A program made the translations under genes and the position numbers. This document shows, one piece after another, positions 52,500 to 63,710 of a DNA stretch of 64,000 nucleotides. The stretch is from Mycosarcoma maydis (Eukaryota; Basidiomycota; Ustilaginomycetes; Ustilaginales). The DNA lies in NCBI RefSeq assembly GCF_000328475.2, contig NC_026500.1, positions 124,001 through 188,000 of the forward strand. Reading direction: 5' to 3'. Within the stretch, counting starts at the first letter, position 1; each line of letters begins with the position of its first letter. The notes beneath the pieces were generated by a model. The model had not been told where the DNA came from. It saw only the letters and a list, made by a program, of their open reading frames with translations, and did no database searches.

Positions 52500-53131
52500 T
52501 CACCAATATGTAGCAGGGATCGAGCGAGCTGTTCACGGTTTGGCGAGAGAGAAAATCATGGATCGGACCAGGTTAGGGTTAGAGCCGGTCACGCGAGCAC
52601 AAATTCTTACCTCAAGGCACGCAAGGTTCCAGCAAAGACCGACAAGTGTGATCGCTGCGGGTCCCAGGAGGACCGCCTCCATCTTCTTCTCTGCCGCAAC
52701 CTAACACTAGCCCGATGGAGACTTGAGGATTTCCTGCGCCAGGCGGGCCCACGTCCTTCAAACAGGTTCTACACGAGCCAGAGTTCGCAATAGCGGTGAT
52801 TACGCGCCTGAGAGCAGGCTTTCCTGTACGTGGTGCACCGCTGTCGCCCAGCACATAACCTTCCCACTCCATCACTCGCATCTAACACATCATAATCACC
52901 TCACTTCAGACGATAATATCAGGCAACAGGCCTATTGGCCGAGACGTCGTTCAGGCCCCCTTGCTCTACCGTGCATCGTGAATGAGCAGGCGCGGATTTA
53001 ACCGTACAGCACATTGGCCATCTATTTGACCTACCTATCTTCTGCCTGGATCTTCACTTCTAGACTCCCGCATAAGCCTCTGTAGGCTTGGGTGTATGAT
53101 TTTTTTTTTGTTTTTAAAAAGAAAAAAAAAG
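52500..53131 (+). mobile_element. 5'-truncated LINE (non-LTR retrotransposon) relic
   Basis: The plus frame 52500-52793 encodes the 3' end of a LINE polyprotein. It contains the segment AGHASTNSYLK (52584 onward), as found at the end of LINE RT/RNase H proteins, and then a zinc knuckle CDRCGSQEDRLHLLLC (C-x2-C-x8-H-x3-C), ending at TAG 52791-52793. The following untranslated part includes a small hairpin (AAGCCT at 53074 and AGGCTT at 53084). It ends in T-rich and A-rich runs (AAAAAGAAAAAAAAA about 53116-53130) that look like the poly(A) tail. The reverse transcriptase and RNase H core are absent, as expected for incomplete reverse transcription. Family and target-site duplication were not determined. 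Confidence 0.75.
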
Positions 53132-53962
53132 ACGGCACTGCTCTAGTCGCACAATTGTGAATCAAATCTTGAATATCTCACTCGGGTCGCTTGGTCGGAA
53201 AAGTTGTGACGTGTCTTAAGAGCAGTCAGTCGTGGGGGATCAGCGGTTGCTTGTTGCTTATTGGTTGGCAGGTGTGAACAACCATGAACATGCTTACACC
53301 AAATTCGTGAACCTTGCTTGGGTTGCTTGGTTCATCCGACCGATCCGGCATCTCCTCCGTCTATCTCCCGTCTATCCCTCTGGCTGCAGCAATCTTGAAC
53401 AGTGTGCCTTTCTGGTAACTAATATGCACGATGATCATCGGCACATGCGAATCAACGTGCTGCTTCTCGGATGGTCGGCTTCTCCTTTTCTTTATTTCGT
53501 CTCGTCAGCGCTTTAGACACTTTCATCTTCTCGAATACTTTTTAACGTTGACGACATCCGCTCTGTCACGATCACACGACGTATGCTACCGATATCAGAG
53601 GTCTCGGCGTGATCCGATAGCTTCATCAGTTCAACGCGAGCTCAGAGGCAAGTTTAGAAGAGAAGCCCACATCGATGGCATGGCGGCGACAAGGGCGTGC
53701 TGTGAGATTTACAATCGTGAATGTCGGATGAGCAGTTCGCAAGGTGGAGGTTTTTGCTCCTTCACTGATCAAGTGCTCATCCTCTCGACACTAAGAGACA
53801 AGCACGAAGGTCACTGCGAGCAAGCAACGTGCTACTCTCTGAACTCACGCTGTTGGACAGCCGCGACAGCCGCGATTGGCCAACCACCAAGTGTCGTCTT
53901 CAATCACGAATGTCAAGAGTGGATTTGATTGCGAATGCTCAACATGGCCCTCCCGCCTGGCT

Positions 53963-55900
53963 TTAACGCAAACACTCACCCAATTTGAGCTCCAAGTCAT
54001 CCCCGAATGCCAGATCGAACTTCTCAAACGTGTTCAGGATTTGCCTCATGGCAGCGATCAGGCTCAGATCCATATCGCGTGCTCCCCTTTTCGCCCACGC
54101 CTGGCTGAGCTCTAGCTGCACATGGCTAGCCCACGCCTCGTGTTGCTTGGCTTTGTCTCCCTGTGCATGGGTGACCTGGTCAACGAGCTTCTGCAGCTTC
54201 GAATCAATCTCCATCGCCTGGCGTTCGAGCTGCATCCCCAACGACCGAATCTGCAGCTCCAGATCCACCATCTCCGACAGGATTCGTTGGATGTCTTTCG
54301 ATACGCTGCCGTATGCGTCTTCGTCCAGGCTGTGACACAGCAACGCTTTGAGTGTCAGGATCGCACAGATGGTGCGGTGTGCATCACGTGCCACAATCGA
54401 GCTGGCTTGCGAGGCAGGCGATTCGCCCAACAGCATTTGTTGTCGACGTGGTCCGAACACGACGTGTTTAGCGTCAGCGGGCAGCAGTTTCCAGATCAAC
54501 GTCGCCAAGCTCACAGCTGCCTTGGACACGCTGTGCACACTGAGCAGCGCTGACGCCGACGGCCCTGGTTTGCTGGCGCTGTTAGTGGCAGGTGCAGGTG
54601 TCGTAGCGGATGCAACGCTCTCTTTGGGTGGGGTTTGTCCAGCTGCCAGCTGATCCCAGATGGTTGGACGAGGCTTGGCACTGTTGTTTTGCTGCTGGAT
54701 TTCAACAGTCTGCTGCGACGAAGGTTGAGTTCGAGGTGGTGTGGAAGACGAAAGTTGTCCACGACGTTCCACAAACACCTTACTCTCCTCCAACAGCCTG
54801 ATACAACGATCTCGAATCTGCATCCATGCCGTAACGTCTCCGCCGACGTCATTGTAGATGGACCGCCTTATATCCTTGTCCTCCGCACTCAGCCTTGCCA
54901 GCTCCGAAAATGCGTGATTCGAAAAGAAGAGAGTTGGTTCGTGGATGCCATCGAGCAGCAATCGATTCGGAAACTTTGTATGCTTGCTGACAGCCGGTAG
55001 CGGATGTGTGAGGTATACGTCCAACAGCAAGTACGCCGTCTCTACGGCGCAAACAGCTGCAACACTGAATAGCACTGTGCGCAGCGACACTTCGACATAC
55101 GCAAAGTCGACGCGGAATGAAGGGACAAAGAGTCTTCGCATCATTCCACGCGTTCCGAGGACCATCAAGATGGCACTCCACATACGAATGCGCATGATGC
55201 TGTAGATCAGAATGCTCGTTGATGAGGTGAGAGCTGCAACACTTGCCGCCCTTGGAAGACGCGTGCTGAAGGCAGAGGCGACACGATCTTTGATCGTCAC
55301 CGCGGTATCCGAGGTCAAAGTTGACGGGTCGAATAAAGGCGATGCTACCGATTCAGGTGACGGCAGACCACGCAAAAGGAATGCATAGACAGTTCCGAGT
55401 AGTATAGATTGACCGATGAGGTAGAGAAAGCGTTCGTTGAGGTACAAAGATCCATGCGACTCCACCCATACTTGAGGGGCCCATCCGCCCGACCGATACG
55501 TGAGCAGCGCAGCGTAACCCAACGCCAGCACAACAAACGCAGCAACGTGCTGATATACCAGCGGTAGCAGTGCCGGATCAGTTAGCGCTGACGATAGCTG
55601 TTGAGCCTTGGAAGGCGCTAGGCGAGCAGGTGGTGTCGTGATTTGCGACAACTTGCGTTTCCGCTTTGCGAGCAAAGGCAGGACACCAACAGCAAACGAC
55701 AACAAGCTAACACCCAGTGTCAATGGTGACATAAGCGACAGAGAGGCGGTACTGAGCAATGCCGAGGTCAAGAGCAAATGCCATGCTACTGCGGAAAGGA
55801 TGAACGCTCGAGTCTGGCGCGGTCGCAATGCGATCTTGATCACATCGCGATACTTGGTTGGCAACTGCGCCGGCGGCACCGCCGCTAAGCCCGACGGCAT
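53963..55900 (-). CDS. ndc1: Nucleoporin Ndc1
   Basis: A 645-residue membrane nucleoporin that anchors nuclear pore complexes and spindle pole bodies. Six hydrophobic segments lie in the first 330 residues (for example FILSAVAWHLLLTSALL, LGVSLLSFAVGVLPLLA, ILLGTVYAFLL and VLFSVAAVCAVETAYLLL). A soluble C-terminal domain follows, with the Ndc1-type EPTLFFSNHAFSELARLSAEDKDIRRSIYND and WMQIRDRCIRLLEE. The frame extends upstream to an ATG at 56428, but that part reads as UTR and overlaps the neighbouring gene's promoter. MPSGLAAVPPAQLP at 55900 is preferred. Near the 3' end, GGTGAGTG resembles a splice donor, so a tiny last exon cannot be excluded. Divergent from the SOD-fold gene. Confidence 0.8.
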   Translation of the reverse strand: MPSGLAAVPPAQLPTKYRDVIKIALRPRQTRAFILSAVAWHLLLTSALLSTASLSLMSPLTLGVSLLSFAVGVLPLLAKRKRKLSQITTPPARLAPSKAQQLSSALTDPALLPLVYQHVAAFVVLALGYAALLTYRSGGWAPQVWVESHGSLYLNERFLYLIGQSILLGTVYAFLLRGLPSPESVASPLFDPSTLTSDTAVTIKDRVASAFSTRLPRAASVAALTSSTSILIYSIMRIRMWSAILMVLGTRGMMRRLFVPSFRVDFAYVEVSLRTVLFSVAAVCAVETAYLLLDVYLTHPLPAVSKHTKFPNRLLLDGIHEPTLFFSNHAFSELARLSAEDKDIRRSIYNDVGGDVTAWMQIRDRCIRLLEESKVFVERRGQLSSSTPPRTQPSSQQTVEIQQQNNSAKPRPTIWDQLAAGQTPPKESVASATTPAPATNSASKPGPSASALLSVHSVSKAAVSLATLIWKLLPADAKHVVFGPRRQQMLLGESPASQASSIVARDAHRTICAILTLKALLCHSLDEDAYGSVSKDIQRILSEMVDLELQIRSLGMQLERQAMEIDSKLQKLVDQVTHAQGDKAKQHEAWASHVQLELSQAWAKRGARDMDLSLIAAMRQILNTFEKFDLAFGDDLELKLGECLR

Positions 55901-56490
55901 CGGTGTTGGATCACCTGGCGAAGTCTGCGACTCACGACAGGAGCCAAAGTGCAGGAGCCAAAGTGCAGGAAGCCTGAAAGAGGATGATAGAGATGTGGTG
56001 ACAGTGGCAGAATATGAGCAGGATGGTGAAAGAAAGTGTTGCTCTCGTGCTGTGTTTTCTTTTTCTTCTGTCTCGGTGTTGGTGAGTCGTGAGTGTGGAA
56101 CACGGAACACGGACAGGAAACACGAATACGGAAAGCCGTGTGGAGTTGTTGCATCGCGCTCAAACTCGGCGGTTGTTCTGAAAATGGTATAGAATTTCTC
56201 GCGCGAGATAGCGTGGATCGTAAGAAGAAATGGCTCATTTTTCTGACTCACGATTGGCGGTCTGCTGTGATCACGCAGTCGTGAGTGGTGAGTGCAACAG
56301 CTGTTCTCCTTGTTCCGAAGAAAAGGATGGATTTTTTGCAAGTTGCAAGACTCAGTCAGCCCTCTTGACTGAGACTCACGACTGGAAGAAATCGCTTGAC
56401 GCTTCCGAGGCCAGTCGAGTGCATTCATCGTCTCTTATCACTCATTCCCTCACTCCACCTCGACATCTATCCAAACTACATCCGGTCAAC
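55901..56490. other. Divergent promoter region of Ndc1 and the SOD-fold gene
   Basis: Nothing gene-like other than the upstream continuation of the Ndc1 frame. Short CTCACGACT units occur at 56074-56092 and 56245-56290. Confidence 0.5.
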
Positions 56491-57408
56491 ATGGTTGTTG
56501 CACCTCTCGTCCGCTCAGGATGCCTCGCATCGCGTGCGCTTCGTACGTCTGTTGTTTCTTCACCCTTCTCGTCCGCCTTGGCCGCCTCGTCCTCTAGCAC
56601 CAGCCAGCTTCGCACCCTGCACACGTGTCCACCCACGCCCGAGCCTCTCTCTGAAGGATGTGCTCCCTTCCTTTCTTCGAGCACGATCAAGCAGATCTCG
56701 CAAAACTGGCAATCCGGTTTGCTCGAATTGCTCAACCAAGAAGTGCGAGATACCGAATTCGCCTCTTCCTCGATCGTAGAAACCGTGATTGGTCTCTCGC
56801 AAAACCGCGAAAAGCTGCTCGCTTTCAATTACGCATCACAGGCGCTCAATAATGCCTTCTTCCTCTCGACACTTGCACCGCAGGACCGACTCAGAAACCC
56901 AACACCACTTCCCAAACTCGCCACCGCCATCTCAAAGAGCTTTGGTAGCTTCCCAGAGATGTGCCTCGCCTTCTCATCCGCAGCCTACGGCATGAGCGCT
57001 TCCGGCTGGGTTTGGCTCGTCACCGACCAACAGCGAAATCTCGGCGTGGTCCCCACCTTTGGCGCAGGAACCGTCATCGTCCAGAACAGAATCCAACAGG
57101 GCAAACACTTTTCCCTCCCCAGCATCAACGATCAACCCCCCGCAACAACCGATGTCCCAAAGACACATTCACAAGACCGCCCAACCCGTCCAGTAGACTC
57201 GCTCTTCCGTGGCCTAGGCATCACCGACAAGGTCGGCAAGGAGCTCTACCCTCTCTTGAACATCAGCGTCCACGAACACGCCTGGTTGAACGATTACGGC
57301 ATCATGGGCAAGGAAGAGTACCTCACCACCTTCTGGAACTGCGTCAACTGGGACAAGGTCGAAGAGAGGTTCGAATCTTACTGTCCCCAATCCTCGCGAT
57401 ACCTCTAA
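56491..57408 (+). CDS. Mitochondrial ribosomal protein with Fe/Mn-superoxide dismutase fold (mS42/mS43 type)
   Basis: A 305-residue protein with an Arg/Ser-rich mitochondrial presequence (about 1-45) and an iron/manganese superoxide dismutase fold. The N-terminal SOD segment LLAFNYASQALNNAFF corresponds to the enzyme motif AFNxGGHxNHxxFW, but the metal-binding histidine is missing. The DVWEHAY equivalent reads SVHEHAW, which lacks the Asp ligand. A dismutase is therefore unlikely. Fungal proteins with this profile are the mitoribosomal small-subunit proteins related to yeast Rsm26 and Mrp1. Proline/Thr-rich insertion near 215-235. Start at 56491, directly ahead of the presequence. Convergent with the minus-strand PKS. 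Confidence 0.82.
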   Translation: MVVAPLVRSGCLASRALRTSVVSSPFSSALAASSSSTSQLRTLHTCPPTPEPLSEGCAPFLSSSTIKQISQNWQSGLLELLNQEVRDTEFASSSIVETVIGLSQNREKLLAFNYASQALNNAFFLSTLAPQDRLRNPTPLPKLATAISKSFGSFPEMCLAFSSAAYGMSASGWVWLVTDQQRNLGVVPTFGAGTVIVQNRIQQGKHFSLPSINDQPPATTDVPKTHSQDRPTRPVDSLFRGLGITDKVGKELYPLLNISVHEHAWLNDYGIMGKEEYLTTFWNCVNWDKVEERFESYCPQSSRYL

Positions 57409-57682
57409 GCAAATTTGTTTACTAAATCCACGATTCGACTCCACTCCCCAGACGCAATCTTGCCTACCAGTATAGCCCATTGCATGCGGCAACTCGGATG
57501 TCCAGACCATTGTACACTAACAACACTCTCAAAACAATGCACAAGTTCAGCCCACTCTGTGCTCCAACATTCGCGCAAACGACTTTTTTCGGTTGGTATT
57601 GTCCAGAGCAATTGTTCAGACACATTGTAGAACGGTAGAGGAGCACAGCAGAGATGCGCCTCGACCGGCTCAGATGTTCTCC

Positions 57683-60600
57683 TCACTCTTGAGCACTGCG
57701 CACGACAAGGTCGAGAGCAGGCTTCAGGCAGCTCCAGTGGTCACCATCCACTTCATAGAATCTGATGTTGCCCGAGTTGCGCCAAAACGATCGCCATTCG
57801 CTTTCGGTTGCAATCACACCCTTTAGTTTTGAGTCTTCCTTCGCATTGACTATCGTCACCCTGTCTGGCAGCCGATCCGCCGCTTGCAATGCCAGGCAAC
57901 GGTATTCCGGCAGACTCAGAGCGCACGATCTAAAGTGCTCGCGAACCGTGTTGGACGTGATCGGCTTGAGCATCTCGTCCAGTGTATCGGCGGAGAGCGG
58001 CTGAATCTGCTTGGGACTCGGCGTGTCAATGAAGCCAACAAAAGCGACTTGCTGGCCCATCGAGAGCAGACGTCGAGCCACTTCGAGAGCAAAGATGCCT
58101 CCTATGCTCCATCCTGCCAGCTTGTACGGTCCTTGCGGCTGAACGCTGCAAAGCAGCTCCACGTATCGGTCGATCAGCTCGGCTATACCTCGGCTCCACG
58201 CACCCACGTGTCCCAGATAAGGCGAGTCAAATCCGTATACGGAGAGCGTCGTGTTATTTTCCAACTTGGGCAGCACCTGAGCTGTCCCGCTGCCGTCAGG
58301 GAAGACGAAGAGAACATTCTGTCCCTCGAAACGCATCAGTCGCGATCCGCCAATGTGATGCGGGGCTGAGAAGCTGAAGCGTCTGTCCGGATTCGTGAGT
58401 TCGTCCATCGGCGACTCAGACTGCATTTCTTGGTTAGCTGAATGTGTCGCTGCTGAGCTCGCGTGGAGGGCCCCTTTCGATGGGCTTCCGGATCTCCTCA
58501 GAGCTTTGGTAGCCCTCGTGGCCGACCGAGGGCGGGTCTCTCGAGTGCCACTGTCAGTGGCATCATTAGTTTTGCTTGACTTTGCGGCCTCGTTGGCGAA
58601 AGCTTTGGACGAGAGCTGCACCAACCTTGTCAGCATGTCTCGGCGAATTCGCTTAAAGACGATGTTTTCCATCGAGCCCATTGGCTCTCCGTCTGGCGAA
58701 AAGAAGAAGGCAGAGCCTTTGGACAGCTCTTTGTCTTGTTCCATCCTGGCATACACCTGCAGCTTTGTCGTACTGCCAGGCAGCAGCTTTGCTATAGCAG
58801 GCATGATAACGATCCTGCCAATAGCTTCGGCCATGTACACGAAAGGTCCTTCAGCAAAGCTGACGTTGCTGATGAAGCCCGTGAGTCCACCAAGGCTGTC
58901 CAGTAGCATCGGACTACACAAAAATCGACCGGTGACTGCATTGGAATGATACGTGACCTCGGACACAGCTTCGTCACCAAGGTCAGTCATGAAAATGGTG
59001 TTCATGCCGCGGAAACCATCCAAGTATAACACAATGGCCTCGAACTGCTTGTAGATTGTGTCGGTTTTAATCATGCAAGCAGGCTGCGATTTGATCGTTG
59101 CGGCTGATCTTAGAATCAGGTGGCGCAGCCTAGCCCATTGTTGAGTGACGTGCTCCTTTGTGATGATACGGATTCGACAGGATCCATACTGATGCTTTTG
59201 ATGCTGCTGTTCGCTGTGCGAGAAAAATTGCACAATCGAGCCGTCCACAGATGTCGGATTGCCCTGCAGCGATATTTCGATGCTCTGCTTGGGGTCTCTC
59301 GCGTTGAGGTAAAGCGAAGCTACCATCGACAAATCAAGCACTTCGATGACCACATCATCCTCGGATTGAGACGGTGGTCTCTGCTTGCAGGGGTCCATCC
59401 GCCACCAGTACATCCCTGCTTCCTGTGCCAGCTCGACAAAGACCGTAGCAGGCGCCAGGGGAACGCCGAGGATGATATGGCCCCGGATGAAGTCGCGGAA
59501 GGGTCTTTGATTGACACGCGCTAAAAACATCGCCGATGGCGATGCTCCTTCCAGCCGAAGACACTGCCACAGCAGTGTATGATGCGGCTTGGGCAATTCC
59601 CGTGAAGCTGCCTCGGTGTCTTTGCTTGACACACCATCTTCATGCGAAGAATTAGCGGGAGCAGAGCTTGCGATAAGATGATCACGCAAGCCACGGTCCT
59701 TGAATGGCACCCAATACTCGTCAAGATCGAAAGGATATAGCGGCAGCTGTGCTGCGAGGCCATGATTGCAGAAGCGTAGGCCTAAATCCGCAAAGGTCTT
59801 GTCCCAATTCAGATCGATTCCACGCGATGCAAGCTCCTTGACGAGATTGAGTGTCGAAGACCAAGACGAGCTGCCTCGTCGGAAGGATGAGAAAAACTCT
59901 GGCATGCGGGTCGATTCGGCATAGCAACCTTTCAACATGGGTGTGCAGGTTGGGTGCGGTCCGACCTCAATCCAAGTATCAACACTTAGCTGGCTCTGCA
60001 AGTCAATGATCGAGTCTGAGAACAGCACTTGTCCGCGGAGGTGGGAGACCAGGTATGAGCCAGCAATCTCATCGCTACCTGGGCTGACTACTCGTCCAAG
60101 GAGATTGGAAGCCACAGGCATCTCTGGCTTGAAGAAGGTATGGCTGGCTACTACCATGCGATACTCGTCCATGAGAGGCTCGACCGCCTTAGAATGGAAA
60201 GCGTAAGGCACGGGAATTGCCATTGCCTTGATCTTCGGCTCGCTTTGCTCGCAGAATCTTCGCAGCGTTTCGATCTCTTCGTTAGGACCCGCAACCACTG
60301 TGTCATTCGGGCTGTTGACGCAAGCGATTTCGAGCTGCTCGTTTCGAGATTGTCCAAGCAACCGCTCGACTGTGTTGCGACTCTCGCGGATGGCGAGCAT
60401 GGAAGAGGCGTCTGGTGTGCATCGCTCCATCATGAGTAAGGCACGGCGCCCAACGAGCTCTATCAGACTGCGCAGAGTCACAACACCTGATAGCCAGAGA
60501 GCTGCATACTCGCCCAGAGAGTGTCCTGTAACGCAGGAAGGTTTCAAGCCCCAATCGAGTAGCATAGAAGCCAGCCCCACCTCAGTAGCAATCAGCGCAA

Positions 60601-63600
60601 GCTGATATTGCGCCGCACTGAAGCTGTCTGCCTTGCGCTGCTTGGTTGCATCCGTCTGCAAGGTATTTTGCAATGGCTGAAGAGGGTGAATGACCTCGAC
60701 CAGGCTTGGAAGAAGAAGACTTAAAGCAATGGAGTTGCAGTGATCTACGTGTCGGCGGAAAGCGGCGCTGTGCACGTAAAGCTCCCTAGCCATGTTGAGG
60801 TACTGCGAGCCTTGGCCACTGAAAACAATACCAACAGCGTGCTTCTTGAGGCCGATAGGACTCAAGCCGACGTAGACGGACTCTTGGCTAGCAAGACACG
60901 ACCTCGCCTCAGCTATGTTGGAAGGTACAGCAATCAGTCGGTAAGGAAGCATGGACTCCCCGAGTGAGACGGCGCTGCAGAACTCGTTCAAGCCTACATG
61001 CTTGTTCGTGTCCAAGTATGCAATCAACCTGCGCCTTTTTGCGTCCAAGGAAAAGGATGTAGCAGCAGTGACAAACAAGAGATGGTGCTTGTCCTCTTCC
61101 GGTGTTTGACCATGTCTGGCAGCCAAATCGAGAGCTTGCTTGCTCTGCTCTGATAGTCTGTTGCGATATGCAGTGCCTCGATCCATGACGATCGACGAGT
61201 TACCGCCCGCTGCCGAAAAATTGTCGACGAGTGTAAATGCCGTGTTGACCCTGTCCAGTTTTGCTTCCCGCATAGGCACATGTAGACCGTCAAGACCAGG
61301 AAGCTTGGTATTCAGCTTGGTTCGAATACCGATGTGGCGGGGGACTTCACCATGCTCGTAGATCTTGATGGTCTTGATCATGCTGCTGGCGCCTGAAGCT
61401 GCTTCCGAGTGACCAATGTTGGCTTTGACAGAGCCGAGGACTAGCGGCGACTCGTCGCCTCTCTTGCCCTCTCCAAAAGTTTGAACAATCCCGGTAATCT
61501 CTTCAAAGTCTCCACTTTGGGTCCCGGTGCCATGCATTTCAATGTAGCTATAATCTTGAGGAAGTGTCTTACTGGCGAGCATGCCTGCCTGGTACAACCT
61601 CTTTTGTGTAGGCCCGTGAGGATGGGTGATGGAAAAGGATTCTCCCGAATGATTGGTGGCAGCTGACGAGATGACGGCCAAAACTGGGTCACCATCACGT
61701 ACGGCATCTGGCAAACGTTTGAGCAGCATAATGGAAATGGCGTCAGCACGTGAATAGCCGGCACCTGCATCGTCCAGTGTCATGCACTGCGATGATGGCG
61801 AGAGGAAGAAGCCTCTATCAAGCCCGATTGTGATTTGCGGCTGCGTAAGAATGTTGACTCCTCCCGTAAGCGCCACGGACGTCTCTCCACTCAGGAGGCT
61901 GTTGCAGGCAGCCTCCACTGCAACGAGAGCAGAGCTGCATGCAGTATCGTAAGTGCAAGCCTCGCCTCGAAAGCCAAAAGTAGCGTTGATTCGGGCGACA
62001 AGATGTGCTCGTTGAGTGTTGGAGACAAAGCCGGCCTCGATGCTCTGACTGAGGTGCTCGCGATAATCATCGCTGCAATAAGCGAGATGTGTGCTCCATT
62101 GATCTGGATGTCTGGGGTGCCGATAGGGAGAGAAGCCGTAACCAGCTTTCTGCAGCGTCTCATGTGCGGTGAGGATGGCGACTCTCTGTTGCGGATCCAT
62201 TTTGGCGCAGTCTTCACAGGACATGATCGGTCCAATGATGCTCTTGTCAAACAAGCTCGCGCTCGCAACGAAATTTCCTGTTTTGACTCGCATTACGTTG
62301 CGTTCCCTATAAGATGCAGAGTGGTAGTCTTGATAGCGATAAAGGCGTTTGGGGATCTGCGATGATGCAGTAGTAGTCGCAGCACATACGGATGAGATAA
62401 ATCGGGTCAGTCTTGTCGCTGTTCGCGCAAGGCGAGGTGGAAAGCGGGCGCGCTAACTCTCAACATACCTCTTCACATGTATCCTTGCCTTCTTTAAGCA
62501 GCTGCCAGAGCTCATCTGCATCTTCGGCACCTGGTAGCCTGCAAGACATGCCGATGATGGCTATCTGCTGACAAGGAGTGCCTTGCACCTTGGAAGACGT
62601 GGCTGGCTCATCTCCGCATCGGTGAGAGTCTTTCGGACAGAGAAGACTGAGAAGCCTAACCGGAGTGAACGGAAACTTAGAAGAGAAGAAAGCGTCTACT
62701 GCAGCTTGCGCGCATCCGTCTCTCATCGTCCCGCCCAGTAGTAGAAGTTCAATGCAGGGAAGATGAATGCGCGACGCAGAAAGTTGCTCTTGCACCAGTC
62801 GGACAGCTTCCGCAAACTGATAACGTGATCGACCAGAGTTCAGGTGCGAGAAGAGGCGGAAAAGGTCGAGCACCATCATATTCTTGGTGCAACTTGGCTG
62901 CTCAGAGATCGCATCGTAGCCGATAGCGATCCTAATGTTCCGCTTTGCGATGTCTGACTGCAATTTTGCCCGAAGACGTGTCCACTCGTCGGAGTCCAAG
63001 ACAGGGACAAGAGAGCTTTCAGCAGCAGAAGTTGGATGACTCTCGCTAATGCTGCGAAGTAGCTTCTGAAGCTGCTTGGTGCTAGCGACTTGTACGGCAA
63101 CTCCTCCCACTGCCTCTTGGAAAGAAACTCCTTCTGCTCGAAAATTTTCTGATACAGCCGCGATCGTTTCTTCACTTCCAAAGATTGCGGCACTCTGCTG
63201 ATCACCAACTGAGTGAGGCGATCTCATTCGCAAGTGATGCTCGAGCCAGCACGCGACTCTGATTGCCTCGATGGCTGTGGGCATCACTTCGAGACTGCTA
63301 GACACGTCGACCGATCGTAGAACTGCAATGGTCAAGGAGGATTCTTGGTCCCAGATCGCGCCAAAGTCGCCTTGCATCGCCTGCTTGAAGTCATTTTTGG
63401 ATGCCAGCACCACTCCGATTTGAGCTAGAGTTGTCAGAGAAAGTGGGTAAGAACGCAGCTCCTGAACCAAGGCAGTCTGGGCTAGCTGTTCGAAGGAAGC
63501 AGGGAGCTTGCAAGGCCTGGGGGATCGATCCGGCGCTGACCGTGAAGCTGCATCGGCCTCGTGTCGCAATGCACGGTAGGCCGAGTCAAGGTATGCTTTG

Positions 63601-63710
63601 AGGATGACATCGTAGCATGAGACGGTGTGAAGAAGTTGAAAGGTCGCAGGAAGAAGGATCTGTCGGTGGGAAGCATGGACAAAGACGACCTTATGGCCGT
63701 GGGCCTTCAT
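57683..63710 (-). CDS. Non-reducing polyketide synthase B: SAT(degenerate)-KS-AT-PT-TE, no ACP
   Basis: A 1971-residue NR-PKS. Exon 1 is 63710-62469, a phase-0 intron is 62468-62357 (GTATGT...CGCAG), and exon 2 is 62356-57683. The intron lies in the KS N-terminal part. Splicing links KDTCEE to IPKRLYRYQDY. The SAT-like region (1-360) has lost its GxCxG cysteine. The KS is intact: Cys554 (DTACSS), His689 (EMHGTGT), His730 (NIGHSE). AT has VFSGQGSQ and Ser1027 (GHSLGE). PT has His1374 (RGHIILG). The thioesterase has Ser1831 (GWSIGG) and a late GDHW histidine. No LGxDSL site exists between PT and TE; a charged linker of about 90 residues stands there instead. It could not carry its own chain, so an ACP must come in trans, most likely from the plus-strand PKS. 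Confidence 0.92.
62357..62468 (-). other. Intron of PKS B
   Basis: A 112-base intron in phase 0 with donor GTATGT and acceptor CGCAG. Without it the frame stops three codons past the donor. The spliced frame continues through PKS-conserved sequence. Confidence 0.88.

Larger units (their letters stand above)
50734..53962. other. Large intergenic region with LINE relic and short repeats
   Basis: A 3.2-kb spacer upstream of the Zn2Cys6 gene and downstream of Ndc1. It contains the presumed long leader of the regulator gene, an 8-base GCCAGTCA array (51608-51652), CACGAATC-type units (about 51480-51705) and the LINE fragment listed below. Other open frames (for example 53431-53928 plus, 165 codons) show no domain and I do not call them genes. 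Confidence 0.55.

Noticed and set aside
52570..52585. Two TTAGGG-like units (GGTTAGGGTTAGAG) as an interstitial telomere
   Set aside because: Only two units, and they lie in the open frame of the LINE relic, where they encode VRVRA just before the conserved GHASTN segment.
53431..53928. 165-codon plus frame between the LINE relic and Ndc1
   Set aside because: No domain, Cys/Ser-rich composition typical of non-coding frames, and repeat units (CACGAATG) inside it.
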